The translations under genes and the position numbers were made by a program. DNA of 64,000 nt from Sequoia sempervirens (lineage: Eukaryota > Streptophyta > Pinopsida > Cupressales > Cupressaceae): the NCBI GenBank assembly GCA_007258455.2, contig VDFB02193867.1, positions 568,854,656 to 568,918,655 on the forward strand, in the 5' to 3' direction. Shown in pieces: positions 1 through 9,289 of this stretch (position 1 is the stretch's first letter; each line of letters opens with the position of its first letter). The notes beneath the pieces are model-generated. The model saw only the letters and a program-made list of their open reading frames with translations, ran no database searches and was not told where the DNA came from.

Positions 1-150
1 TATTCAAAATGTGGGTGCAAGGCACATGAACTGTTTGACAGAATGCCTCATGGAAATGTGATTGCATGAAATGCAATCATTGTAGTTTGGGTGCAATTCA
101 CAGATTTGAAAGATTTTAAAAGCTTTCCAAACAAAATGCCCTCGGTTGGT
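1..150 (+). pseudogene. Pentatricopeptide repeat (PPR) protein fragment, broken
   Basis: Frame 1 from base 1 reads YSKCGCKAHELFDRMP and then HGNVIA, a stop, and NAIIV. This is the end of one plant PPR motif (KCG..A.ELFD.MP) followed by the NVISWNAII start of the next, with the tryptophan codon TGG changed to TGA. Weaker similarity (FKSFPNKMPSVG, like ALKLFQKMP) continues to about 150. PPR proteins bind organellar RNA, but this piece is too short and broken to work. It runs off the left edge of the window, so its upstream part is unseen. The call rests on motif recognition only. Confidence 0.55.
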
Positions 151-701
151 AACAAACAAATATTTGTTAAAAACTTTCTAGTAAATGCATTTGGCGGGCA
201 GATTTGAGAGTATAAAGGTATATGCTAAGCTAAGTAGCACTCAACGCAATTTTCAACATTCAAGACCCGTATGAAGAAACAAAAGACTAAAGTCAATGGT
301 AATTATCTATCTCTGCCGCATCCTTCTGAAGTTTTGAGATATCTTGCTTTAATTGACCGACCTGCAGCCTTGACCTGATGTCAAAAATTTATATTTCTAA
401 AGCTTTTAAAAGCACGTGATAAATGAAACATGACAAGAAACTTCAATGCCTTAATCGACGCCTGCCCAAATGTGGAGTAGGGAGCGGTGGGTTCTACGAC
501 CTATATTTTCCTAGGATATTTGGTTGTGGATTCTACGATTTAAACTGAGCTTGAAGATTCATTGATTATAAATGAATGCATGCTGAGATTTGACATTCTG
601 CAGATACTGGTTCATAGCACAACTTGAACATGTATGGTAAAGATCCAACATTTAGTAGTCATTCAGCTACATATCGATAGCCGATACCTGTTATTACATA
701 G
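151..701. other. No gene seen; ends at a likely splice acceptor
   Basis: I see no coding signal, RNA gene or repeat here. The last bases form a pyrimidine-rich stretch ending in AG at 700-701, directly before the KH exon, and could be the 3' end of an intron. Confidence 0.4.
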
Positions 702-1046
702 GTTACTCAACAAATGAAAATACACCTATCATATGCAGATGTTGTGATTGAAATAGCTAGGTCAAATATCAGCTACTGTCGTAGGGCCAGTGGAGCAATA
801 ATAACAGTAAAAGAAACTAGAGGATTGCCAAGTGAAATGACAGTTAACATACATGAAACTGCAACTCAAATGCAAACAACACAACAATTGATCCAGAACT
901 TTATGACAGAGACTTCAGGGCCACCGACAGATGCATATAACACAGTTGATATAGGATATAATTCTTATCCCAATCAAAGCTCTATGTACACTTCCCCATG
1001 CCCAACTATTTTAAATAACTCTTTTAAAACAAGGCTTTCAAGCTAA
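702..1046 (+). pseudogene. Terminal exon of a KH-domain RNA-binding protein (PEPPER/FLK-like), probably decayed
   Basis: The reading frame from 702 begins VTQQMKIHLSYADVVI, continues through NISYCRRASGAIITV and ends the domain with QTTQQLIQNFM. This is the last KH domain of the plant KH-protein family that includes PEPPER and FLK. An AG acceptor sits directly before 702, so this looks like a last exon with an intron upstream. Family members have I-G-x-x-G in the RNA-binding loop; here it reads IEIAR, so both glycines are gone. The tail keeps a GYNSYPNQSSMYTSP-like stretch and then stops at 1044-1046. No other exons of the gene are visible upstream. I infer a decaying or exon-only copy; a functional but diverged last exon is the alternative. 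Confidence 0.6.
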
Positions 1047-1421
1047 TGCACTTGGTAGGTGAAAAGCGGCCAACACAAACTTTTACTTAAAAAAAAAATA
1101 TTCAGGAAGCATGAATATGGCGTACAAACTATTTTGACAGAATGCCTTGAATGAGGGGCCACAGGTAAGGAAAATCTATAATCATTTACTCAGTTTCGGG
1201 TATTCCTTGTGAGGCAGCATAGACACATCATTTACGTGCACTTCCTAATCCTATGTATTGTATTTCTACGTAGCCTATCCAATGAAATATGTACATTATG
1301 CAAAGCTAAAGAAGAATAGAAAGATATTCTACGGAGGAGCTTTAATTTGATGATAAAAAACAGCAATGAAATAAAGCATGAAAAGCCCTTGGCTAAAATT
1401 TATCAATTAAACAAGAAAACT
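1047..1421. other. No gene seen
   Basis: Mixed-composition DNA with no coding, RNA-gene or repeat signal that I can recognise. I searched it for a match to the copia 3' LTR at 5622-5998 and found none. Confidence 0.4.
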
Positions 1422-1541
1422 AACAGAGGGAGAGGGGGTTGGAGGGAGAGGGTTGAGAGAGAGATAGAGAGACCTAACAGAGGGAGAGGGGGTAGGAGGG
1501 AGAGGGTTGACAAACTCTCTCCCACTCTCCCTCTCTCTCCA
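1422..1541. repeat. GA-rich tandem duplication with two G-quadruplex-type motifs, abutting gap 1
   Basis: A unit of about 52 bp starting TAACAGAGGGAGAGGGGG occurs at 1421 and again near 1473. Each copy has four runs of three or more G separated by 3-5 bases (1428-1452 and 1482-1506), which fits the canonical G-quadruplex pattern. The block then switches to CT-rich sequence (about 1511-1541), so the strand could also fold back on itself. The assembly breaks here. Confidence 0.7.
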
Positions 1542-1641
1542 NNNNNNNNNNNNNNNNNNNNNNNNNNNNNNNNNNNNNNNNNNNNNNNNNNNNNNNNNNN
1601 NNNNNNNNNNNNNNNNNNNNNNNNNNNNNNNNNNNNNNNNN
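1542..1641. other. Assembly gap 1 (100 N)
   Basis: Exactly 100 N, the usual placeholder for a gap of unknown length. The copia gag frame is already open at the first base after it, so the gag start codon and probably the 5' LTR and primer-binding site lie within or beyond the gap. Confidence 0.97.
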
Positions 1642-1642
1642 G

Positions 1643-4600
1643 AGTGCTAAATTCGAGATCGAGAAATTTGATAGGAGCAATAACTTCGAGTTATGGAAGG
1701 TCAAGATGCGGGATATACTGTGTGTGCAGGGAGTTGTGAAGGCACTCGCAGGAAAAACGAAGAAACCCGCGAGTATGGATGATGATGACTGGGACGAGAT
1801 GGAATCTCGAGCTCTCAGTGCTATTCGCCTATGCTTGGCCAATGATGTATTATTCAACATCGTGTCTCAAACAATAGTAGCAGGACTCTGGACAAAACTG
1901 GAAAGCCTGTACATGACTAAATCCTTGACGAACAGAATCCTCCTGAAGCGTCAGCTGTATACCTTGCGTATGAAGGAAGGTATGAAAATTTCGGAACATT
2001 TAAATGCTTTTAATACTCTTATTTGTAAATTGGACAGCACGGGGGACAAAATTTCGAAAGAGGATAAGGTGGTAACATTATTAAGTTCTCTACCTGAATC
2101 TTGGGATCATTTCGTAACCTCTATTAGTTTTAGTTCTAACGAGGATATTAGCTTTGATGATGTTGTTGGAGCTATGATATCTGAGGAAACTCGAAAGAGA
2201 TCTTCTCTGGAATCTTTGACATCAGAAGTTATGATGGCCAGAGGCAGAACTACTGAGAGGGGACAGAATTCGAAGGGCCCAGCTAGATCCAAGTCGAAGG
2301 GCAAAAGGAGCAAGTTGAAGTGTTGGTTCTGTAACAAATCAGGACACCTCAAGAAAGATTGCTGGAAATGTAAAGAGGCATCTAAGGAGGAGGACTCTAC
2401 AAAGGAGGCTAACATAGCCGAGAAGAATTCAGGTATGGTTGATGAGGTATTATCTACGTCTATTGTCTCACAGTACCATTATGACTGGTTAATTGATTCT
2501 GGGGCATCCCATCACATGTGTCTGCATAAGAATTGGTATTCTACATATCAATCTATTGATGACGGGGTAGTTTACATGGGTAATGATGTTACATGTAAAA
2601 CTGTTGGGATAGGGAGTATCAGAATTAAAATGTATGATGGGATTGTTAGAACACTGACAGATGTGAGACATGTGCCTGACCTGAGAAAGAATCTGATATC
2701 TTTGGGAGTTCTAGATTCTAGTGGATATAAGGGTTCAGTTCAAGGTGGAGTTTTGAAGATATCAAAAGGTATCTTGATTGTTATGAAAGCTAACAAAGTT
2801 GGGAACCTGTATAAACTTGAAGGAAAGACAGAAATCGATCAAGCGGGAGTCGCATCAGAGGATGCAGGTGAATCCACTCGCTTATGGCATCAACGATTGG
2901 GTCATATCAGCGAGAAAGGAATAAAGGTACTTGCTGATCGTAAACTACTTCCTAGTTTAAAAACTGTAGATTTGAAGTTCTGTGAGCATTGTATTTATGG
3001 GAAACAAGCTAGACAGAAGTTTAAACCTGGAAAACATACAAGTAAAGATATCCTTGACTATATTCATTCAGACCTTTGGGGTCCATCTCCAAAACTCTCG
3101 TATGGAGGATCATCATATTTTGTAAGTTTTATAGATGATTACTCGAGAAAAGTATGGATCTATTTGTTAAAGAGAAAAGCTGATGTATTTAACACTTTTA
3201 AGCAGTTTAGAGCTTTGGTTGAAAAAAGCACAGGCAAATCCATTAAATGTCTTAGAACAGATAATGGAGGAGAATTTACTTCTAAGGAATTTGATAATTA
3301 TTGCAAGAATGAAGGGATTGAAAGGCATAGAACCACTGTTTACACTCCACAGCAGAATGGCGTTGCTGAACGCATGAACAGGACTCTTCTCGAGAGAGGA
3401 AGAAGCATGCTCAGTAATGCAAAGTTGCAGCAGGAATTGTGGGGAGAAGCTTTGCTTACAGCTTGTTACCTGGTTAATCGATCACCATCGACAGCAATTG
3501 ACTGCAAGATTCCAGAAGAGGTATGGACAGGCCAACCATGTAATTATTCTAGTCTTAGAGTTTTTGGTTGTGATGCCTATGCTCTTATTCCAAAGAGTCA
3601 GCGTTCAAAGTTAGATCCTAAGTCACAGAAATTAGTTTTTGTTGGATATGGTGATGGTGTAAAGGGGTATAGATTATGGAATCCTACTGCCCATAAGATC
3701 ATCATAAACAGAGATGTCATATTTGATGAAATTTCACTCATGAAATCAGATGATAAGAATGCAATGAAACAGGTTAATGTACCACAATTACAGCAAATTC
3801 AATTTGATATACATTCATCCACGGGTGAAGATCATGAAGATGTCCGTGAGCAGGATATTCATGAGGAAATCACTCAGGAGGATGAGCAGACTGAAACACC
3901 TCAGGAAATTGAGGTAATACCACAGCAAGCTCTACGAAGGTCTACACGGAACAGATCAGTTCCAAGCAGGTATGATGATTTTGTCACTTCTGTTGCTTTA
4001 ATTTCTAACGAAGGAGAACCAAGCTGTTATAAAGAAGCAATAGAGGTTTCAGATAGTGACAAATGGAAACATGCCATGAAAGAGGAAATTGATGCTTTGA
4101 TTAAAAACAAAACATGGGATCTGGTGGAACTTCCTAAGAACAGGAAATCGGTTGGTTGTAAGTGGGTATACAAGTTGAAGAAAGGTGCTGATGATACTAT
4201 TTCGAAGTACAAGGCAAGGCTGGTTGCAAAAGGGTTTTCTCAGGAAGCAGGTATTGACTTTCATGAGATTTTTTCACCAGTTGTAAAAATTGTTTCTATT
4301 CGTATGGTGTTAGCACTAGTTGCATTGCTTAATCTGGAATTAGAGCAGCTAGATGTTAAAACTGCATTTCTACATGGAGATTTAGATGAGGAAATTTACA
4401 TGGAACAACCGGAAGGGTTCGCTCAAAATCGCAACAAGAGTTTTGTCTGCAAACTCAAGAAATCATTGTATGGCTTGAAGCAGTCTTCAAGGCAATGGTA
4501 CAAGAAGTTTGATTCCTTCATGGTGAGCCAGAATTTTACCAGAAGTGAATATGATCATTGTGTTTACTTTAAAAGGTTGGATAATGGCATGTTCATTATA

Positions 4601-5575
4601 TTGGTGTTATATGTTGATGATATGCTTGTAGCAAGCAAAAGCATGGTTGAAATCAGCAGGTTAAAGGCTCAGTTGGCTAGGACATTCGATATGAAGGATC
4701 TAGGAGCAGCAAGACAGATCTTGGGCATGGAGATACACAGAGACAAGATGAAAGGCAAGCTGAGGTTATCACAAGAGAAGTATGTGGAGAAAATACTTCA
4801 GAGATTCGATATGGATAAGGTGAAACCAGTTAATATCCCTTTAGCTTCACATTTTAAACTTTCTTCAGGTTTGTGTCCTAGTAATGATGAAGAAAAGGAG
4901 TATATGTCTCGTGTACCATATGCTAATGCAGTAGGAAGTTTGATGTATGCGATGGTTAGTACTAGACCAGATATTTCACATGCAGTTGGTGTTGTCAGTA
5001 GATACATGGCAAATCCAGGTAAAGAACATTGGGCAGCAGTGAAATGGGTGCTTCGGTATCTTAGAGGCACAAGCAGTTATTGTATCACTTTTGATGGTTG
5101 CAGTGATAAGGTTTGTGGTTATGTTGATTCAGACTTTGCAGGTGATTTGGACAAAAGAAGATCTACTTCAGGTTATGTCTTTACTCTTGCAGGTGGTCCT
5201 ATTAGTTGGATGTCAAAGCTCCAAAGCATTGTTGCTTTATCCACTACTGAGGCAGAGTATGTATCTGCTTCACATGCTTGCAAAGAGGCAGTATGGTTAA
5301 AAGGTTTATTGGGTGAGTTAGGACAGTTTCAGAAAACTGTAAAAATTTTCTGTGATAGTCAAAGTGCAATTTATTTGGCTAAGAATCCAGCTTACCATAG
5401 TAAGTCGAAACATATTCCAGTTAAATACCATTATGTAAGACATGTTATTGATGAAGGACAGGTGATTCTTGATAAAGTCCACACTCAAAAGAATTGTGCA
5501 GACATGTTCACGAAACCAGTTATATTGGAGAAGCTGCAGTGGTGCTTGGCTTCTCTTGGCTTGCAGAAAAGGTGA
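1643..5575 (+). CDS. Copia gag-pol polyprotein (5' partial)
   Basis: The frame is open from the gap edge (AKFEIEKF, typical of a copia Gag N-terminus) to TGA at 5573-5575, 1310 codons without a stop. The first ATG present is at 1706, but homology starts before it, so the real start is lost in the gap. Counting from 1706: UBN2-type Gag about 1-200; CCHC zinc knuckle (CWFCNKSGHLKKDC) about 205-220; protease DSGA near 264; GAG-pre-integrase (LWHQRLGH) near 393; integrase core with D near 455, D in RTDNGGEF near 517 and E in GVAERMNR near 555; reverse transcriptase from about 816 with YVDD near 968; RNase H (YVDSDFAGD) near 1137, ending with ADMFTKP. All catalytic motifs I can recognise are intact. 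It makes a cDNA copy of the element and integrates it. Confidence 0.93.
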   Translation, partial: SAKFEIEKFDRSNNFELWKVKMRDILCVQGVVKALAGKTKKPASMDDDDWDEMESRALSAIRLCLANDVLFNIVSQTIVAGLWTKLESLYMTKSLTNRILLKRQLYTLRMKEGMKISEHLNAFNTLICKLDSTGDKISKEDKVVTLLSSLPESWDHFVTSISFSSNEDISFDDVVGAMISEETRKRSSLESLTSEVMMARGRTTERGQNSKGPARSKSKGKRSKLKCWFCNKSGHLKKDCWKCKEASKEEDSTKEANIAEKNSGMVDEVLSTSIVSQYHYDWLIDSGASHHMCLHKNWYSTYQSIDDGVVYMGNDVTCKTVGIGSIRIKMYDGIVRTLTDVRHVPDLRKNLISLGVLDSSGYKGSVQGGVLKISKGILIVMKANKVGNLYKLEGKTEIDQAGVASEDAGESTRLWHQRLGHISEKGIKVLADRKLLPSLKTVDLKFCEHCIYGKQARQKFKPGKHTSKDILDYIHSDLWGPSPKLSYGGSSYFVSFIDDYSRKVWIYLLKRKADVFNTFKQFRALVEKSTGKSIKCLRTDNGGEFTSKEFDNYCKNEGIERHRTTVYTPQQNGVAERMNRTLLERGRSMLSNAKLQQELWGEALLTACYLVNRSPSTAIDCKIPEEVWTGQPCNYSSLRVFGCDAYALIPKSQRSKLDPKSQKLVFVGYGDGVKGYRLWNPTAHKIIINRDVIFDEISLMKSDDKNAMKQVNVPQLQQIQFDIHSSTGEDHEDVREQDIHEEITQEDEQTETPQEIEVIPQQALRRSTRNRSVPSRYDDFVTSVALISNEGEPSCYKEAIEVSDSDKWKHAMKEEIDALIKNKTWDLVELPKNRKSVGCKWVYKLKKGADDTISKYKARLVAKGFSQEAGIDFHEIFSPVVKIVSIRMVLALVALLNLELEQLDVKTAFLHGDLDEEIYMEQPEGFAQNRNKSFVCKLKKSLYGLKQSSRQWYKKFDSFMVSQNFTRSEYDHCVYFKRLDNGMFIILVLYVDDMLVASKSMVEISRLKAQLARTFDMKDLGAARQILGMEIHRDKMKGKLRLSQEKYVEKILQRFDMDKVKPVNIPLASHFKLSSGLCPSNDEEKEYMSRVPYANAVGSLMYAMVSTRPDISHAVGVVSRYMANPGKEHWAAVKWVLRYLRGTSSYCITFDGCSDKVCGYVDSDFAGDLDKRRSTSGYVFTLAGGPISWMSKLQSIVALSTTEAEYVSASHACKEAVWLKGLLGELGQFQKTVKIFCDSQSAIYLAKNPAYHSKSKHIPVKYHYVRHVIDEGQVILDKVHTQKNCADMFTKPVILEKLQWCLASLGLQKR

Positions 5576-5608
5576 TGAGCAATGAGCAAGGTATCAGGTT
5601 AATTGTTG

Positions 5609-5621
5609 TCAAGGTGGAGAT
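5609..5621 (+). other. Polypurine tract of the copia element
   Basis: GTCAAGGTGGAGA lies directly before the TGTTGAAAT start of the LTR, the position where plus-strand DNA synthesis is primed in copia elements. Confidence 0.75.
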
Positions 5622-5998
5622 TGTTGAAATTAGATGACAACGAATCCCTCTTCTGTTGGATTGAGATCCTATTATTCAGCTTGCTGTTGTAACAAGACAG
5701 ACATATTTAGAATATGGATAGGAACGCATTTAACAAATTCAGTTCTGTATGAAATACTATAAATCCATGTATGCCAATAGAGGCTGAATGACAGAGAGTT
5801 AAGCAGAGGAACGATTGTGCTGCTTGTAATTTCCTGACTTGAACAATAAGAGAACCGATACCATTGCTCCGTGGATGTTTCCCTCTTGAGGGTTTTTACC
5901 ACGTAAATCCGTGTGTCTCTGTTTTGTCTATTTTTCATTGTTTCTTGTTTACTCGCATTAATAATTTTCGCTGTGCATAATCTTTTCGTGGCTGTAAG
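5622..5998 (+). repeat. 3' LTR of the copia element
   Basis: It starts TGTTGAAATTAG immediately after the polypurine tract. It contains a TATA-like box and the CCTCTTGAGGG...ACCACGTAAATCC...GTGTCTC region typical of plant copia LTRs. The right end is set by loss of homology to the opposite palindrome arm at 5999; no clean CA terminus is seen at that point, so the boundary is uncertain by up to about 30 bp. Confidence 0.75.
5757..5764 (+). promoter_or_regulatory. TATA box of the copia LTR promoter
   Basis: CTATAAAT sits in the first half of the LTR, upstream of the presumed R region. This is the usual place for the retrotransposon's RNA polymerase II promoter. The start site is not determined. 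Confidence 0.45.
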
Positions 5999-6360
5999 AT
6001 TGCTTAAGGGCACCTGTCATCTAACAAATCTGGTTTCTCATTCATGGTGCTCTCTGCAGGGTGATTTGCAGGAGGAGAGACAGAATGGCACTGTAACAAA
6101 AAATGGTATGGGTCGCATACTCTTACCGAAGGACCGAGATATGGAGTCCCATTGCACGATAACTGAGGAGATAATGGAGATTCAGAGGGATGACAGGGAA
6201 GTACCGCAGCCTCCTGCTCTAGCACCTTCCTTGATTGTTTACCCTCTTGTTGATGCAACAACCCAGATGCTGCTGCTGCCGCTTCTTCTTCCTCTGGTTC
6301 TCCTCCTCCTCCTGATTCTTCATGAGTTGACTGTATTAAGCCCATTTTATTTATGGCCAT
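5999..6360 (-). pseudogene. 5' part of a phosphoglycerate-mutase-like pseudogene, cut by the copia insertion
   Basis: The minus-strand frame begins ATG at 6360 (MAINKMGLIQSTHEES), passes a Gly/Glu/Ala-rich stretch, then reads HPAESTMNEKPDLLDDRCP and a stop. The right palindrome arm holds the same frame and continues past that stop into LTPKGKRLARALD and the rest of a histidine-phosphatase-type protein. Here the continuation is replaced by the copia LTR at 5998. This is therefore a truncated copy of the pseudogene described at 25125-26309. Confidence 0.65.
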
Positions 6361-8015
6361 TAGGGATGAATGCTATGGGGCAAGTGAAAACACCCCTGCT
6401 TCGGCATTCTCTACCGCAATGCCAACAACAATCTGAGAAAACCCATTTACAGAAATTATGGTACACAAAAGCTGATGATCACGATGACCACAAGAAAATT
6501 GTTCCGCGGCAAGTCAGGCCCTTATAATGGCGGTCTGAGCATGTGCTTGGACGTTAACGTCAATAAGACTTTCATTTCATTGGAAGCCACCTGTAAAAAT
6601 GCCATGAAAAAGACGATGATGCAATGTGATGATACGCTGTGTTGTTGTGGAAGAAGATATCAAATGGATTTCCGGGTAACCAGAGTCCACAATGATCATC
6701 TACTTTCTTTGTCTTAATTGTGGCAAGAAAAAAAAAATGGATGTTCTAGATGTCATTCCTGAGAAAAGAAAAGACATTAGCATCACCAACAGTATCTAAA
6801 AGTAAGCCCTCAATTGGATGACTGTGCAATGCTCCAAAAGCATATGAAACTAGCAGATTGTGATGCAGTGAATGAACAGTGCAATACGAGATCTTGTTAT
6901 GGTGATTATAATGTTGGACAAAGTATTGTCATATCCATCAACATTGCTATTAGAAATTGTCTTTCTTGCACGACAAGTGAAGGTTGCAAAATTAAACCGT
7001 TTTTCTAATTGACTAGTCACCTGCACAACAACAAACAAACATTGTCCTAAGTTTCTCAATAACAATAAACCTAACTTATCGGTTCTGGTTCATGTCATGA
7101 TTGGCTAAATAATAATTGGGGTTCGGTTCATTTTGGTTCTGTTCCAGAATTCATTGATTTTGTATATAGAGTACTTTTAGATTCAATTATGTATATAATA
7201 TACACATTTGAATTCAAAAACATTTTATACATAATACAAAAAACTATATATACACATTAGCAGCAGACAGAATAATATCATATAATAAATAAAACTATCA
7301 TAAAAACTAATTATAATACAGTATCAATTAATCAAATTCATATGTAATGATAAATATTTTTTTCAAATTTCACTATTAAAATTAAAAATAATAATGTTAA
7401 CAAGCAGCCATCAAATCTACCATTCATTATTTTTACTTTGAAAATGTAATAAATATTATATACAATATTTTTTAATAGTTTCATTTATAAACATTAATAT
7501 ATATTTTAAAATTCTGTTTATCCTTATATAAATATTAATTACTTTATACAATCTATATTTATTTCTTATTGTTGTCAAATTAAATAAAAATATATATTTG
7601 TTTTATTTTATAGATATTTTATATTTACATTTTTTCCTATATTTAATTATATAGATTATATTTTTTATTTTATAATTTTAATTTTTTTAAAAATATATCA
7701 TAAAAAAATCATAGTATCATACTCCATGTTCTATTACCACTCTAGAACATCTTTAATTGTAATTAGAAGAACCACAATAATGCCATCAACACTTTTATGC
7801 TTGCTATTTGAATCCTCTAATGTAATATGTTGGGAAATGGAAGCATCCAAACCGATATACTCTCCCTTCCCTTGTAGTCAATTATTTGTGCAAAAGGAGG
7901 CACAAGTTGAAATGCACGTATGCTAAGTCCTTTGCCTTTCTTGAACGTAGTCAGTTATGCTTTATTGAATGGATGGAGGAGTGTACACTTTGTTGCCTCT
8001 GAAATCTCTATATGG
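6361..8015. other. AT-rich non-coding stretch (left arm)
   Basis: About 7080-7720 is extremely AT-rich. Short open frames elsewhere have no recognisable product. The mirror stretch is 23471-25124; many of the differences between the arms that I noticed fall here, as expected for unconstrained DNA. Confidence 0.5.
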
Positions 8016-8446
8016 AGCAGGGGGTGTCTTCGTACGTGTTTCTATAAGTTTGAGGATTACACACAAAACAAAACTCCTTTCTGCATTTGTTGTAGGTAGC
8101 CATCTTAGTACAGCGACTTCTTCAATAATGGTTCCTCAGGAAAGCTATGGATTTCAAGGGCTTGAAATTGGGATGACGCTTGTTCCGCCTGCACTCTTTA
8201 AAGGGGCATTAATAAATATGATTTTCTTGCCTTGGGCATGCTCGACATGAGGATCTCCTGGGTTTTATATTGGTTGCCATGGAATCCCATATGAATGCAC
8301 ACATTCCCATCCCACCTGAAGTTATTCCCACAGATCTTGCAGAAATGGGTAATGCCCTACCAAAATATCATATAATTTATATTCTCCCTTCTCTCTCTTC
8401 CTTTGGTGGCCCCTGTGGATTGCTTATGCTTTGACATTGCGACAAA
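8016..8446 (-). pseudogene. Decayed STOP1-like zinc-finger copy (left arm)
   Basis: On the minus strand this is a diverged copy of the zinc-finger part of the intact STOP1-like gene at 10447-11613, in the same orientation about 2 kb downstream. The first finger still reads HFCKICGNNFRWDGNV and IHMGFHGNQYKTQE with its C2H2 ligands, but a stop follows (YLLMPL then TAA) and later parts need frame changes to follow the family. Upstream it keeps the TTTTGTCGCAATGTCAAAG stretch of the parent. It is a tandem duplicate that decayed before the palindrome formed, since both arms share it. Confidence 0.8.
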
Positions 8447-8669
8447 ATTACAAATGCTTTATACTCTGATTCATTTCGGTTCACTTCACTTGACCCAATA
8501 TAAGTGGGTCAATGGAATCGGTTTGTGGGTTGATTAGTTGAAGTTGATGTAGGGAATCTGTTAAAAAGCGAAAGGTAGCCTGTTGATTCCTTATCTGCAA
8601 TTATAGGCAGACAAAGTGGTTTAAGTGGCAAGAAAAAGGTGTTAGGGATGGCTCAGCAGTACCTCAAGG

Positions 8670-8813
8670 TTTAACTGTGAAAGCACGGTTGAAGCTCTAT
8701 GCAGAAAAAGGAGACAATTGACTGCATATATTCTATCACGATTTAACTATGAAAGCATAGTTGAGGCTCTTTGTGCAAGAGGAGACAGATAACAGCATAT
8801 TCTATAAGTATGA
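8670..8813. repeat. Two-copy tandem repeat, 72-bp period
   Basis: TTTAACTGTGAAAGCACGGTTGAAGCTC at 8670 recurs in diverged form at 8742. It may be part of the adjacent PPR pseudogene (VEALC-like reading in both copies), but that reading is weak. Confidence 0.5.
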
Positions 8814-9289
8814 AATGGTTAGAGGGTTTTGGTGTTGGTTATACAAATTAATCTTAATTTCCTTTGCATTGCCCCTACAATCTGATCGTGAGAACCTCTT
8901 CTTAAGGATTTTTGGGTAGCCAGAGAGCTGCAAAGTCTAGGGCACACAAATTCATTGGCATCTATTAGATACTTTTGAAGCACGGGATGCAAAGAGTTTT
9001 CCTTTGATTGTATCAGCTAAGTTTGAGTGGTTTCAGAGGGATAAGAATTATTTGTCTATTTATACACATGCCAAGGTGTTTTCTTTCCTTTGCCCATATA
9101 AGGAGAGATTTTCATAATAATTATGGAACTCAGTTGGAGTGAATAATCTGTTTCCTCAAGTAATACAGGACCATTTTCTTTGAGAAAAACAAGTATGTGG
9201 AGACTGGTAGATGCTATGTGGGGTGCGCACATGTGATCATGCTTGTCTTAAATTAAGTGGTTTCCGATGGAAAAAAAGCTTTCTGCATG

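Larger units (their letters stand above)
1643..5998 (+). mobile_element. Ty1/copia retrotransposon, 5' end missing
   Basis: The element has a single open gag-pol frame with the copia order protease, integrase, reverse transcriptase, RNase H. A polypurine tract at 5609-5621 and a 3' LTR from 5622 follow. No 5' LTR is visible; it should lie left of the gag start, where the assembly has a gap. The right end abuts the palindrome at 5999, inside what is a phosphoglycerate-mutase-like pseudogene in the opposite arm. That suggests the element inserted into the left copy after the arms were duplicated. Target duplication cannot be checked because the 5' end is absent. Confidence 0.9.

Noticed and set aside
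1347..1860. Open frames on both strands running across gap 1
   Set aside because: They consist of GA/CT simple sequence plus translated N; only the plus frame from 1643 matches a known protein (copia Gag).
5622..6026. Copia LTR ending at TGTCATCTAACA (6026), which is complementary to the TTAGATGACA near the LTR start
   Set aside because: The same bases encode KPDLLDDRCP of the mutase-like pseudogene in the right arm, so they are target sequence; the complementarity appears to be chance.
5913..6527. Plus-strand frame with a leucine-rich, membrane-like stretch
   Set aside because: It is the antisense of the Glu/Ala-rich start of the mutase-like pseudogene, and its first part lies in the copia LTR.
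7969..8250. Plus-strand frame of 93 codons in the left arm (mirrored at 23236-23517)
   Set aside because: Antisense shadow of the decayed STOP1-like copy; a similar shadow exists opposite the intact gene at 10768-10983.
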